Origin: CAYMBP01 sp964388745
GTDB taxonomy: Bacteria > Babelota > Babeliae > Babelales > RVW-14
Direction of reading: 5' to 3'
Assembly (NCBI GenBank): GCA_964388745.1
Contig: CAYMBP010000012.1
Location: 1 to 44,811 of the forward strand
Length of the DNA: 44,811 nt
The notes under the pieces were generated by a model, which worked only from the letters and a program-made list of their open reading frames with translations, searched no databases and had not been told where the DNA came from. Position 1 is the first letter of the stretch. Every line of letters begins with the position of its first letter. This document shows, in pieces, positions 1 to 8,832 of the stretch. The position numbers were made by a program, and so were the translations under genes.

Positions 1-12
1 CTCCGTTATGCG

Positions 13-558
13 TTACTCTATCTGTTTCTTGTAGTGAGCAGTTGCTAGCTGAATTTCGCAGGTGACCTGTTTATTGCCCTCAGCTCGTATGCTTAATTCT
101 TTTAAATATACAACGTCTTTTTTTTCAAAAGCATCAAGAACGGTTACTACTTTTTCCATCGTCATACCTTTAAACGTTGCATTAAGCAAAATTTCTGTTA
201 ATTGAGGGCTAATTACTTTTGAAGTAGAGTCCCACCCTTTAACTGGCGTAATGCCTTGCTGCTTATAAAACTGCTCAAAATAAATCTTAATATTAAACTC
301 TTTATCCTTTGAAAAAAGTGCATGTAGCTGCTCTTGATCAGATAGCAGGCGCTGATGCTCTGCCAAAACTTTTCCTGAGCGGTTTGCAAAAACTTCAAGT
401 TTTTTTATTTGTGTTACAAGATCCTGGCTATAAGAAAAAAATAAGTAAATCATAGCAATGACACAGATAAATGTTCCAGACAAAAAAACAATAAGATAGC
501 TTTGGAACTGCTTAGAATTAAGTGCCTGGATAAAATGAGCTGTCTTTTTTATATTCAT
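13..558 (-). CDS. GspM/PilO-like inner-membrane secretion/pilus assembly protein
   Basis: A 181-residue bitopic protein with a short cytoplasmic N terminus, one hydrophobic segment at about residues 20-43, then a coiled-coil-like stretch (about 45-80) and a small periplasmic domain. This is the layout of PilO and GspM, which pair with PilN/GspL to join the inner-membrane platform to the secretin. Sequence identity to either family is weak, so the call rests on layout and context: it follows the PilM-PilN fusion gene by 45 bases on the same strand, and the secretin and GspC genes lie upstream. The ATG has a weak GGA site 9 bases before it. Just past the stop, bases 1-7 read AACGGAG on the minus strand, a likely ribosome site for the next operon gene beyond the window edge. 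Confidence 0.6.
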   Translation of the reverse strand: MNIKKTAHFIQALNSKQFQSYLIVFLSGTFICVIAMIYLFFSYSQDLVTQIKKLEVFANRSGKVLAEHQRLLSDQEQLHALFSKDKEFNIKIYFEQFYKQQGITPVKGWDSTSKVISPQLTEILLNATFKGMTMEKVVTVLDAFEKKDVVYLKELSIRAEGNKQVTCEIQLATAHYKKQIE

Positions 559-603
559 ATTTTTAATTCCATATCTTATGTATTACGCATTGCTATAACC
601 TCA

Positions 604-2277
604 CTATAATAATCGAGGTTTCAACTTTACCGTAAATGGTATGCCTTGTTCTTCTTGAGGACGTTCATCAAAGTCACCATCAAGCTCAAGAAGGGCTGAC
701 TCACTAAACCGCTTTTTGAATTGACTAAAATAAGCATAATTATCTTTTCCTGTTAATGACTTAAAGTGACCCTCAAGCTCAATAACAAAAATGTCTTTTT
801 CAAGAGAAATAGAAATCTCTTTAACCCGAACATCAAATAATTTCTTATCAATCAACTTAGTAAGCTCTGCTATGATCTCAAGAGGCGGTACATAATTTTC
901 GGTAAAGGGAATCCAGAAATCTGATCGCTGCTGAACCTCTTGCTCTGCTAATTTAACTAAATTTTGCAGCGTCATTTTTTTTGAATTTTTTTCCGTAGGT
1001 AGCTTGTTGCTTGGAATAATTTTTTTTAGACGCCTTATTTCGCGATCTTCAAGTTGCTTTCGCGCTTGTGAAAGCTCCATAAATTCCATGTATCCATGAG
1101 CTGCAATGCCACCAAATATTAAAATTAATAACAATATGCCTGCAATAATTTGTCGTGTAATAAGTGAAGAATAATCTTTAGAAAAATCTTGACGACAAAT
1201 ATTAAAACGCTCTGTTGTTTCTGAAGGAAGGGCTGCACCTAAAGCAAAAATATAATCCCCTAACTCTTTGATATTTTTACCAGACTTGTTAACAACAATA
1301 CTCCTTTGCTCAAGTTTCTGAATTTCAAAAAACTCACATGGTATCTGTAAAAAATGATTACAAAAAGAGATCATATTATTTATTTGAGCACCAGCTCCTA
1401 TAAATAATATTTTTTGGACACCTTGTTCATAATTCATTTTTAAATTAAATGAATTTAATGAAAACTGAATATCATTGAACAATTTCATAAATTGCTTTTC
1501 TGCTGCTCGCTCAAAAGAAGAACTTCCTAGGTTTGTCATATTGAGAGCAAGAAGATTTTTCAGACACTCCTCAACAGGAATAGTTAATTCATTACTTAGC
1601 AAACGTGCAATATCACTAATTCCTTGCTGAATATGCCTCATTGCTCGCAATTGACCATCTTGTAAGTAAGCAAGGCGTGTTGAGTCATTACCCAACTCAA
1701 CAAGAGCACTACCACCAGTCAATGTCTGATATTCAGGAATTTGTTGATACAATCCGTACAAGGCAAAAAAGTCAATTGTCATCTTATCTGGAACAATATT
1801 ACCCTCTTTATAAATATCAAGCGTTGCAAGCAAATCCTGTTTGCGCACTGCTGTTGCTAAAACATGCGCTCCCTTTTTTTCTTCTTTGGTAATAATAAAG
1901 TCAATCACCCCATGGCTCAAAGGAAAAGGTAACATTGACTCAACTTCATACTCCAAAATCATCGCTATTTTATCAGGATGAACAAAAGGAACTTCAAGCT
2001 CTTTAAATATCGCAAGCGATGAAGGCAGCACTACACAAATATAGTCAAAGCGCTTACAAGCCTTTACACAATCAACAATTGCTTTTGCTAATGACTCTTT
2101 TTCACTACCCTCTTTAATAACTGAAGCTGAAACAACTTTTTCAAGAATATTTTTAGAAGGCGTTGAGTAAACTAATACACCATAAACTGTATCATCGTAA
2201 ATGCTTATACCGAGTTGCCGAACAGAGCGAATACGACGATGACGTATTTTTTCTGGTAAAAAAAGCTCCTTTATCAT
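604..2277 (-). CDS. PilM-PilN fusion (GspL-like) assembly protein
   Basis: A 557-residue protein with two parts. Residues 1 to about 350 resemble the actin-like ATPase fold of PilM, with a phosphate-loop-like segment ALVELGNDSTRLAYLQDG and a late ILFIGAGAQINNM nucleotide-binding motif. A transmembrane helix follows at about 371-393, then a PilN-type coiled coil and ferredoxin-like periplasmic domain. In type IV pilus systems PilM and PilN are usually separate; in type II secretion GspL joins the two functions, as here. Its start codon overlaps the secretin stop by four bases (ATGA), so the two are probably translationally coupled. It should sit in the inner membrane and link the cytoplasmic motor to the periplasmic parts. 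No motor ATPase or platform gene is visible in the window. Confidence 0.8.
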   Translation of the reverse strand: MIKELFLPEKIRHRRIRSVRQLGISIYDDTVYGVLVYSTPSKNILEKVVSASVIKEGSEKESLAKAIVDCVKACKRFDYICVVLPSSLAIFKELEVPFVHPDKIAMILEYEVESMLPFPLSHGVIDFIITKEEKKGAHVLATAVRKQDLLATLDIYKEGNIVPDKMTIDFFALYGLYQQIPEYQTLTGGSALVELGNDSTRLAYLQDGQLRAMRHIQQGISDIARLLSNELTIPVEECLKNLLALNMTNLGSSSFERAAEKQFMKLFNDIQFSLNSFNLKMNYEQGVQKILFIGAGAQINNMISFCNHFLQIPCEFFEIQKLEQRSIVVNKSGKNIKELGDYIFALGAALPSETTERFNICRQDFSKDYSSLITRQIIAGILLLILIFGGIAAHGYMEFMELSQARKQLEDREIRRLKKIIPSNKLPTEKNSKKMTLQNLVKLAEQEVQQRSDFWIPFTENYVPPLEIIAELTKLIDKKLFDVRVKEISISLEKDIFVIELEGHFKSLTGKDNYAYFSQFKKRFSESALLELDGDFDERPQEEQGIPFTVKLKPRLL

Positions 2278-5030
2278 ATTGTCACCTTTTTACGCATCGA
2301 ACGAACGGGCGAAGCAGCAAGAAGTTGCTTTAATTGATTACGCTTCTCTAGAAGCGACCTCTCTTGGCCTTTTGGAGCAGCAATTTTTTTATTTAACCGT
2401 TTTTTTTGAGCAATTACTGATTGCTTTTTTTGAGAAGGTTCATTAAGCATTTGCTTTAACTGTTGACGCTTCTCTGGAATATTAAAGCCAGAAACTTTTG
2501 ACTGTTTTCTTTTTTTGCTTTTATCTGCAATCGACTTTGTTTTTTTCTCAAGAGGGAGAACCGGAATATCTTCTACCGGTGACTGCCCTGGCAATGCTTC
2601 ATGAATAGGAGGCGGGCTGAGATCTGGTAATTTACGAGAAACTTTTTTTATTTTTTTCTTTTTCTCCAATGGCTGTGGCTCACTAACTCGTATTGCAGGA
2701 ACAGCTTTAGCTATCATAGCAGGCTCTCCCTCAACGATAACATTTTCATCTAAAGCTGATGAAGGGGTAATTTCAAGGGGAGCAAGCCTATCCTCTTCTC
2801 CTGGCGTTAGTCCATAGTAAGCATCATTATTAATATCAACGGTTGTTGGTTGATAACGAGCATTTGCAAAGTCAATCACCTTGTGCGAGTAATTCGTCTT
2901 ATCAGGATTAAAGAACCAATTATGAACAGGATCAATGGTACGCTTTGTTTCAACTGATTCTTCAATTTCATCAGTTGCATCGTGTAACTTCATCTTTGTA
3001 TACAGCTGCATACCAGGAGCTGTTCGTGGTTTAATAATAGTTGGTGATAAAAAAACAAAAACGTAACTCCTTGTAACTGTACGCTCTTGCCGCTTAAATA
3101 ACCATCCAAGTATTGGAATATCTCCAAGCAATGGTGTTTTTGCTTTATTTTCTGTTACTTTCGTTCTAACAAATCCCCCAAGCACAAGTACCTGCCCATT
3201 TGCTACAGTAACATGAGTTTTTAATACTTTAATATCTTTGCTATTCGCATTCGGATCGGTAAATTCATCAATATTTAATGTCAACTCCATATTAACCAAA
3301 CCATCAAGATTAATTTGAGGACGCAAGTCTAAATTAGTTGATGCTGACGCAGTTCTAAAACCAGCACCAATCGAACCATCAGACTCTTCATTTACCACTC
3401 GCCTTTCTTGTCCAAACTCAATCGTACCTCTTGTCTTATTGGCAATAACAAGAAAGGGCTGCGAAAGAATTCGAGCATTCGTTTGCGTTTTTAAAGCCCT
3501 AAAAACTGCCCAAATATTGGTTGGCTTACCAAATGTCAAAGCAGAGGTTCCCTGAGTTAAAACAAGCTGACTCAACATATTGCCAAGCAAACTAATCGGG
3601 GTTCCATCATTTGCTTCTTCAAGTGATGGCTGCGTTCCTAATGCCGCTGATTGAAAATCAATATGACGACCAAGCATTCCATGCTTTTTGTTTCTAATAG
3701 CACCAGCAAGAAGCTTATTATCATTAACATCAACAGTTACAATAAACGTCTCAACGGCAACCTGAGCTTGTGGCTTATCAAGATCTTGAATTGTTTTCTT
3801 TAACAACTCCCAATCATTTTTATCGGTACTTGAAACAATTAACCTATTCCCATCACGATCAGCCTGAAACTGCATAGATCTAAAATACTTTACTCCACCT
3901 CGAATAGCACCATAACGAGCTGCCTGATTACCTGGTACAAAATCAGATGGTGGCTGTGTTACTTCACGCAAAATATCTGCAACTTGAACCACATCAGTAT
4001 GCTTAAGCTCATAAATATGAAGTGGGGACTCTGTTCCTGCAAGCGTTGTATCAATATGTTTTTTAATAAAATCAACAATTTTATCAATTGCTTGATTTGT
4101 TCCTAGCAAAATTAATGAATTAGTTCGTTCTTCTGCAAAAATACGTGTTCCTGGCGGGAAATACTCCGTTGATCCTTCTGCTGTTTTTCCAAGAAGCCGC
4201 GCAAGAGCTCCTCCATCTGGACGTGCAATTAATGACTGCAAAAGATTTTTAGTATCAAGAGCATTGGCATTACTTAACTTAAGAACCGTTACCGTTTCCT
4301 GCAGCCCCATTTGATCAAGCTCTTTTAATAATTTTGCCGCAGCTTTGATATTATGAGATTTATCAGTGATAATAAATCCATTAACATCTCGATGATCAAT
4401 AACATTGCTTGGCTGACTCAACATGCTCACTAACAAATCTCGCACATCTGCTACCTGAATATTATTTAAAAATAAAACATAACGAATTACGAGATCACTA
4501 TCAGGTAATGCCTCAGGGGAAACGTTTATAAATGATGGTAGTGCTTGCATGAGTTTTCGATCACGAGGAATAACAACATACACCTCTCCTCGCTTAACTA
4601 AAGTAAAACCAGACATCTCTAGCACTGTAAGAAAGATATTCCAAGCGCCTTGTATATCAAGAGGCTCTCGAATAGTTAAAGAAATTTTAACCCCTTGAAG
4701 CATTTTATCAAGAATAATATTCAACTTTTTAAGCTCACCAACATAATTAATAAAATTGGTAAGATCAGTATTTTCAAAGTTAAGATAAATATCTTTCTCT
4801 TTATCTGATACCGGCTCCAAACCCTGGCTCTTTTTCTTTTCTGTTTCAGCAGCTTTTACAGAAGGAGAGTCTCCATCTAGAGTTAAATTAACATCTGGCA
4901 ACTCAGCCCCTGAAGGGTCTGGCGAACTATCTTCTGTTATAGTATCTTGTGCAAAACAAAAAAATGGAGTCTGCACAAAGAAAGCACCTAATATCATATA
5001 TTTTAGCAATGATGTCGCATATTTTTTCAT
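2274..5030 (-). CDS. gspD: Secretin (GspD/PilQ family) with basic C-terminal extension
   Basis: A 918-residue outer-membrane secretin. There is a signal peptide at 1-28 (cleavage near FCFA-QD), a short acidic linker, an N0/STN-like domain at about 80-155 (starting IYLNFENTDLTNFINY), repeated N1-N3 modules to about 430, then the secretin barrel with the family signature TPLLGDIPILGWLFK near 655. The protein does not end after the barrel: about 220 further residues are rich in Lys, Pro and Gln, including two related segments, KRQQLKQMLNE and KRNQLKQLLA. This tail is longer than in typical GspD and could bind the wall, a pilotin or nucleic acid. The ATG has GGAG 11 bases upstream. The gene lies between gspC and the pilM-pilN fusion, the usual type II secretion order. 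Confidence 0.92.
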   Translation of the reverse strand: MKKYATSLLKYMILGAFFVQTPFFCFAQDTITEDSSPDPSGAELPDVNLTLDGDSPSVKAAETEKKKSQGLEPVSDKEKDIYLNFENTDLTNFINYVGELKKLNIILDKMLQGVKISLTIREPLDIQGAWNIFLTVLEMSGFTLVKRGEVYVVIPRDRKLMQALPSFINVSPEALPDSDLVIRYVLFLNNIQVADVRDLLVSMLSQPSNVIDHRDVNGFIITDKSHNIKAAAKLLKELDQMGLQETVTVLKLSNANALDTKNLLQSLIARPDGGALARLLGKTAEGSTEYFPPGTRIFAEERTNSLILLGTNQAIDKIVDFIKKHIDTTLAGTESPLHIYELKHTDVVQVADILREVTQPPSDFVPGNQAARYGAIRGGVKYFRSMQFQADRDGNRLIVSSTDKNDWELLKKTIQDLDKPQAQVAVETFIVTVDVNDNKLLAGAIRNKKHGMLGRHIDFQSAALGTQPSLEEANDGTPISLLGNMLSQLVLTQGTSALTFGKPTNIWAVFRALKTQTNARILSQPFLVIANKTRGTIEFGQERRVVNEESDGSIGAGFRTASASTNLDLRPQINLDGLVNMELTLNIDEFTDPNANSKDIKVLKTHVTVANGQVLVLGGFVRTKVTENKAKTPLLGDIPILGWLFKRQERTVTRSYVFVFLSPTIIKPRTAPGMQLYTKMKLHDATDEIEESVETKRTIDPVHNWFFNPDKTNYSHKVIDFANARYQPTTVDINNDAYYGLTPGEEDRLAPLEITPSSALDENVIVEGEPAMIAKAVPAIRVSEPQPLEKKKKIKKVSRKLPDLSPPPIHEALPGQSPVEDIPVLPLEKKTKSIADKSKKRKQSKVSGFNIPEKRQQLKQMLNEPSQKKQSVIAQKKRLNKKIAAPKGQERSLLEKRNQLKQLLAASPVRSMRKKVTI

Positions 5031-5060
5031 ATTGTTTGATTCTCCAGCACATTCCTACTC

Positions 5061-6242
5061 CTAACGAGTCCGCGAAGTGTGCAATCGGTTACGTAAATTA
5101 TCAAGAAGTCGTTTTCGTATCTCCCTTATCGCCTCTTGCTTATTCTCACTGTTGTCATGTCGTTGTGAAAATTCTCTAATCCGCTGCTCTCTTTGTTGTA
5201 AGCGCCCCATTTTCTGCTCAGCCTCAGCTGGCTGTACAGGCGCTGCTGGCTGACCGGGCACTGAAGGTGGAGCAACGGCCGGCTGACCCGGCACAGGTGT
5301 TACAGGCTTTTGAGCTGTATCAGCACTTGGAGCCTTCATTGCAACAAGCTTATACTTGATGGTTAATGGCTGACTCGCTCGCGATACTACAACTTCTACA
5401 ACATCACCAATCTTCTTTTTTATAACACTCTCATATGCACTTACGCGCTTTTTAGTATCTATTACATCGATTCCATCAATTGTAGTTATCAAATCTTGTG
5501 CAAGCAAACCAAGAAATGATGCTATGTGATCGGGTGTTCCTGGGCTCACCCGAATTCCAATTGGGCTCCCTTTTTTATATGCTGTTCCAACAATTGGTAT
5601 CAGGTCTAAAAATGCACCAAGCGAACCAATCATTTTTGTAAATTTTTGAGGATCAATTTCAATATTTGTATCATCAATTTTCTTTATAATATTGCTCCAC
5701 TTCGCAGAAGAAACATCAATGCCACTGTCATCTGAACGCAAGTAAAAAACCTCTTGTTGTCCATTTACACGAAGCAAAACAATTCGATTATGGGCAATTT
5801 TGACAATATAACCATCTTTAATTTTTTCACCTAGATGATACATCCCTTCCTTACCCGTTTCATCCGCAATCATTGCTACACTTTTTGCTTCATCAGATGA
5901 GAGAATAAGCCCTTTTAATGTAATAGTTACAGCAGGAAGAAAGTCAAGAACTGGAGGCTCTGGTGCCGGAGTAAAAGCTGGTGTTTGCGGCTCAGGAATT
6001 GGAGCAACAAAGTTTTGTTTTGTTGCTTTTCGTTCAACAGGAACAAAGGTGCCAAAAATATCATCGGTAAAAATAGCCTCCTTATTTACAGGAGCCCTAT
6101 TACTCTTTTTTTTTTCTAGCTCACCCCAGTCTTGCCTAATCCGCAAAGTTGGTGGTTTTTGCTCCAGCAAAAAAACCATTGCAAGAGCAAGAAAGAAAAT
6201 CCCTAATAATGAACTATTAGCAATCCATAATTGTTGTTTCAT
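5061..6242 (-). CDS. gspC: GspC-like type II secretion protein with PDZ domain
   Basis: 393 residues. A transmembrane helix at about 7-26 is followed by a periplasmic Pro-rich linker, an HR-like domain at about 102-170 (TITLKGLILSSDEAKSVAMI through GQQEVFYL) and a PDZ domain at about 205-303 (SPIGIRVSPGTPDHIASF). This is the GspC order: GspC spans the inner membrane, and its HR domain touches the secretin N0 domain. A Pro/Ala/Gln linker (305-345) and a basic, coiled-coil-prone C terminus (350-393) extend beyond the normal PDZ end. The start is supported by GAGG 9 bases upstream. It is the first secretion gene of the minus-strand run, about 30 bases before gspD. HR plus PDZ supports a type II system rather than a pure type IV pilus. 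Confidence 0.82.
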   Translation of the reverse strand: MKQQLWIANSSLLGIFFLALAMVFLLEQKPPTLRIRQDWGELEKKKSNRAPVNKEAIFTDDIFGTFVPVERKATKQNFVAPIPEPQTPAFTPAPEPPVLDFLPAVTITLKGLILSSDEAKSVAMIADETGKEGMYHLGEKIKDGYIVKIAHNRIVLLRVNGQQEVFYLRSDDSGIDVSSAKWSNIIKKIDDTNIEIDPQKFTKMIGSLGAFLDLIPIVGTAYKKGSPIGIRVSPGTPDHIASFLGLLAQDLITTIDGIDVIDTKKRVSAYESVIKKKIGDVVEVVVSRASQPLTIKYKLVAMKAPSADTAQKPVTPVPGQPAVAPPSVPGQPAAPVQPAEAEQKMGRLQQREQRIREFSQRHDNSENKQEAIREIRKRLLDNLRNRLHTSRTR

Positions 6243-6335
6243 TCTCTATAATCCTCAATAGTTTAGATTACGAACATACTGAGAGTTTTTCTATCCTGTC
6301 AAGCAAAACTAAAATATGTCACATAAAGTAGCTTT

Positions 6336-7325
6336 TTAAGGAGCCGGTAAAACTCGCAATACATTTGAGATAATTGCATCTGAAGAAATATTGTCTGCCT
6401 CAGCCTCATAAGTCAACAAAATACGATGTCTCAAGGTATCAAGAGCTATAGCTTTAACATCATCAGGAATAACAAAGTGTCGCTTACGCAAAAAAGCATG
6501 CGCCTGAGCTGCTTGCGTAAGAGCAAGCGTCGCCCGGGGAGAAGCTCCATGCATAATTAAATGCTTTGCATCTTTAATTCCATACTCTTCAGGATTTCTT
6601 GTTGCAAACACAAGCGACAAAATATAATCAATCACTTTATCATCAATGTATACTTTGCGCACTGCTAGTTGCCCCTGGGTAATGGCAGCACGGTCTAGCA
6701 CTGGTCGAACCTGATGAGGCTTAAATGCTTTGAAAATAATTTCTTTCTCTTCTGCAAACTTTGGATAATGCATAAGTAACTTAAACATAAATCGATCAAC
6801 CTGTGCTTCAGGCAACCGATAAGTTCCTTCTTGATCAATTGGATTCTGTGTTGCGAGAACTTGAAACGGCTCCTCAAGCTGGTAGGTCACATCACCAATA
6901 GTCACCTGATGTTCTTGCATTGCTTCAAGCAAGGCAGACTGAACTTTTGCTGGCGCCCGATTAATCTCATCAGCTAATATAATATTGCTGAACACAGGCC
7001 CTTTTTTTGTTTGAAAGTCCTGTGTCTTAGGATTGTAAATTAAAGTTCCAACTAAATCAGCAGGCAGTAAGTCTGGAGTAAACTGTATTCGCTGAAAATC
7101 AAGTCCTATACCCTGAGAAATAGCCTTAATAAGTGTTGTCTTAGCTAAGCCAGGAACCCCTTCTAAAAGAATGTGTCCATTACACAATAGTCCAATGAAA
7201 ATTCGATCTATAATATGATCTTGTCCTATTACAACTTGTCGAATTTCATTTTTAATTTCTTGCCAACCCAATGACTGCTCTTTGATCTGTTCAGCAGCTT
7301 GTTGAGAAGATTGATTTTGTTCCAT
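6336..7325 (-). CDS. moxR: MoxR-family AAA+ ATPase
   Basis: A 329-residue MoxR/RavA-type ATPase. Visible motifs are Walker A GVPGLAKT (56-63), Walker B IILADEINR (about 115-123), the family segment PAKVQSALLEAMQEHQVTIG, sensor 1 VLATQNPIDQEGTYRLPEAQ, and the winged lid domain at the C terminus. MoxR proteins act as chaperones that insert cofactors or mature partner proteins, often next to DUF58 and VWA genes, which are absent here. The ATG at 7325 is preferred over one nine codons upstream because GAGGTG lies 5 bases before it. It precedes the gspC operon on the same strand with a 93-base gap, so co-transcription is possible but a functional link is inference. Confidence 0.93.
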   Translation of the reverse strand: MEQNQSSQQAAEQIKEQSLGWQEIKNEIRQVVIGQDHIIDRIFIGLLCNGHILLEGVPGLAKTTLIKAISQGIGLDFQRIQFTPDLLPADLVGTLIYNPKTQDFQTKKGPVFSNIILADEINRAPAKVQSALLEAMQEHQVTIGDVTYQLEEPFQVLATQNPIDQEGTYRLPEAQVDRFMFKLLMHYPKFAEEKEIIFKAFKPHQVRPVLDRAAITQGQLAVRKVYIDDKVIDYILSLVFATRNPEEYGIKDAKHLIMHGASPRATLALTQAAQAHAFLRKRHFVIPDDVKAIALDTLRHRILLTYEAEADNISSDAIISNVLRVLPAP

Positions 7326-7391
7326 AATACACCTCACGCTCTTACGATTCATAATAATATCGTAGCAACAAGATTTTCTATCTATTCAAAG

Positions 7392-7400
7392 AGTCTAGCA
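7392..7400 (-). promoter_or_regulatory. Candidate extended -10 promoter for moxR
   Basis: On the minus strand this reads TGCTAGACT, an extended -10 (TG-N-TAGACT). The -35 position 17 bases upstream (TCAACT) is poor. It would start transcription about 60 bases before the moxR start. The motif resembles the -10 elements proposed for alaS and the barrel gene at 29785. Confidence 0.35.
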
Positions 7401-7576
7401 TTATTGCTCAAGAAAGTTGAGACGTAATCTTAACTCAATAAAATACAATAATTAAAAACCCAATATCCGAGCCAAGATTTTTGCACCTTATAGCAAAAAG
7501 TTTTATCATTAATGCAAACATGTGAGGGCATCGGGAACTTTATATAATTCACAGATTCAACATCAAAATTAAGAAC

Positions 7577-8650
7577 TTATAATCGATACGATACCATATA
7601 ATAATCTGCACGCTTCCATAAGGTTACCTTATTGCAAGATGTTGAAATCGCAAGAGACTGAGCATCTTCAGATAAAACTATATCCACAATTTTCCCTGTC
7701 ATTTGAATTGAATAAGTAGCGCATATATCACTATTTTCAAAGCTATAAATGAGAAAGGTTTTATTGTAACCAATAATTAAATAATGCTCATCAACAAGTG
7801 CCGCTACTTCTATTGGCACTCCTAAATAAAATATTTTTAATTCAGACCAATCACCATGATAAGACCAAAGCACTATCCGCCCATCTTCGGCAACAGCTGC
7901 AAAGGAATTTCCGAGAGAAGCTTTAAGCAAAATAGAATATCGACCTTGAGGACTAAGCATACTCCACGTATCAGCTCTCTGATCATACAGAAGAACTCCC
8001 CTCTTTTCTCCAGCAACAATAATGTGCTTTAAATCTTTATAACAAATTAAATTTTGAGGGTTTATTTCTATAGGGGGCTGCCTTGCATTTTGAGCACTCT
8101 GCTCAGCAAACTCTTTTGTATTAAAAAAACTAAAGCCAGAAGCATCTGCAATAATTATCTCATTATCAGAAAGAACATGCCCCACTCCTTTAAAAAAAAC
8201 GAAAGGGGTATTTGAATCATCTTTTTTACAAAAAACGCTTCCTTCTAAAGCACAAAATAAACAACCCGCCTTACATTGCTTATAACTGTAGTAATCAGCT
8301 GTAATTCTATAATCTACAAAATTATTTATAATTTTATGAGAAAAGAGACAACGCTGAATCGTACCGTTTGAATAAGCAATATCTAGACAACCATCTTGAA
8401 GCGTTGTATTAAGAAGTTTAATGGGCCCAGTCATTTTCCCCCACCAAATCTGCTCCCACAACGGAGCCCTTCCAACGCAAGACTCAACATGCGAACTCTG
8501 CAACTCTGTATACAATCCTTCACTAAAAAAACACTCTCTTAAGCAAGGGATAATCTGCGAAAAAGAAAGGCAGCCTGAAGAAATCATGGCATGAAAACAA
8601 CTAACATAAGAAAAGCAAAGAAAAAATAATATAATAAAACGATATGCCAC
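7577..8650 (-). CDS. Exported WD40-like beta-propeller protein of unknown role
   Basis: 357 residues starting at a GTG with AAGGGAGG directly upstream. A signal peptide (about 1-19, hydrophobic MAYRFIILFFLCFSYVSCF) is followed by a Cys-rich region (residues 60-140), including the pair CKAGCLFC. The C-terminal two thirds hold repeated short beta blades ending in aromatic-rich strands: GVLLYDQRADTWSML, GRIVLWSYHGDW, TFLIYSFENSD and NKVTLWKRADYY. These look like WD40 or quinoprotein-type propeller blades. No catalytic motif is seen. It lies 182 bases downstream of the exported hydrolase gene on the same strand, so the two may be co-expressed. The family is not recognised more precisely. Confidence 0.65.
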   Translation of the reverse strand: MAYRFIILFFLCFSYVSCFHAMISSGCLSFSQIIPCLRECFFSEGLYTELQSSHVESCVGRAPLWEQIWWGKMTGPIKLLNTTLQDGCLDIAYSNGTIQRCLFSHKIINNFVDYRITADYYSYKQCKAGCLFCALEGSVFCKKDDSNTPFVFFKGVGHVLSDNEIIIADASGFSFFNTKEFAEQSAQNARQPPIEINPQNLICYKDLKHIIVAGEKRGVLLYDQRADTWSMLSPQGRYSILLKASLGNSFAAVAEDGRIVLWSYHGDWSELKIFYLGVPIEVAALVDEHYLIIGYNKTFLIYSFENSDICATYSIQMTGKIVDIVLSEDAQSLAISTSCNKVTLWKRADYYMVSYRL

Positions 8651-8832
8651 AGCCCTCCCTTAATACGCAATGAATAAATAATCAATAAACATCATAGCTT
8701 GCATAGATATTCAATGATGTTCAAGATTTTTTGAGCCATCGTAATAGAAAAATCTATACTAAACCAAAACTACTTAGCCATAGTAAAGGAGATTATCGAA
8801 ATTGATAAAAAGCACAATCACTTATAAAAAAA

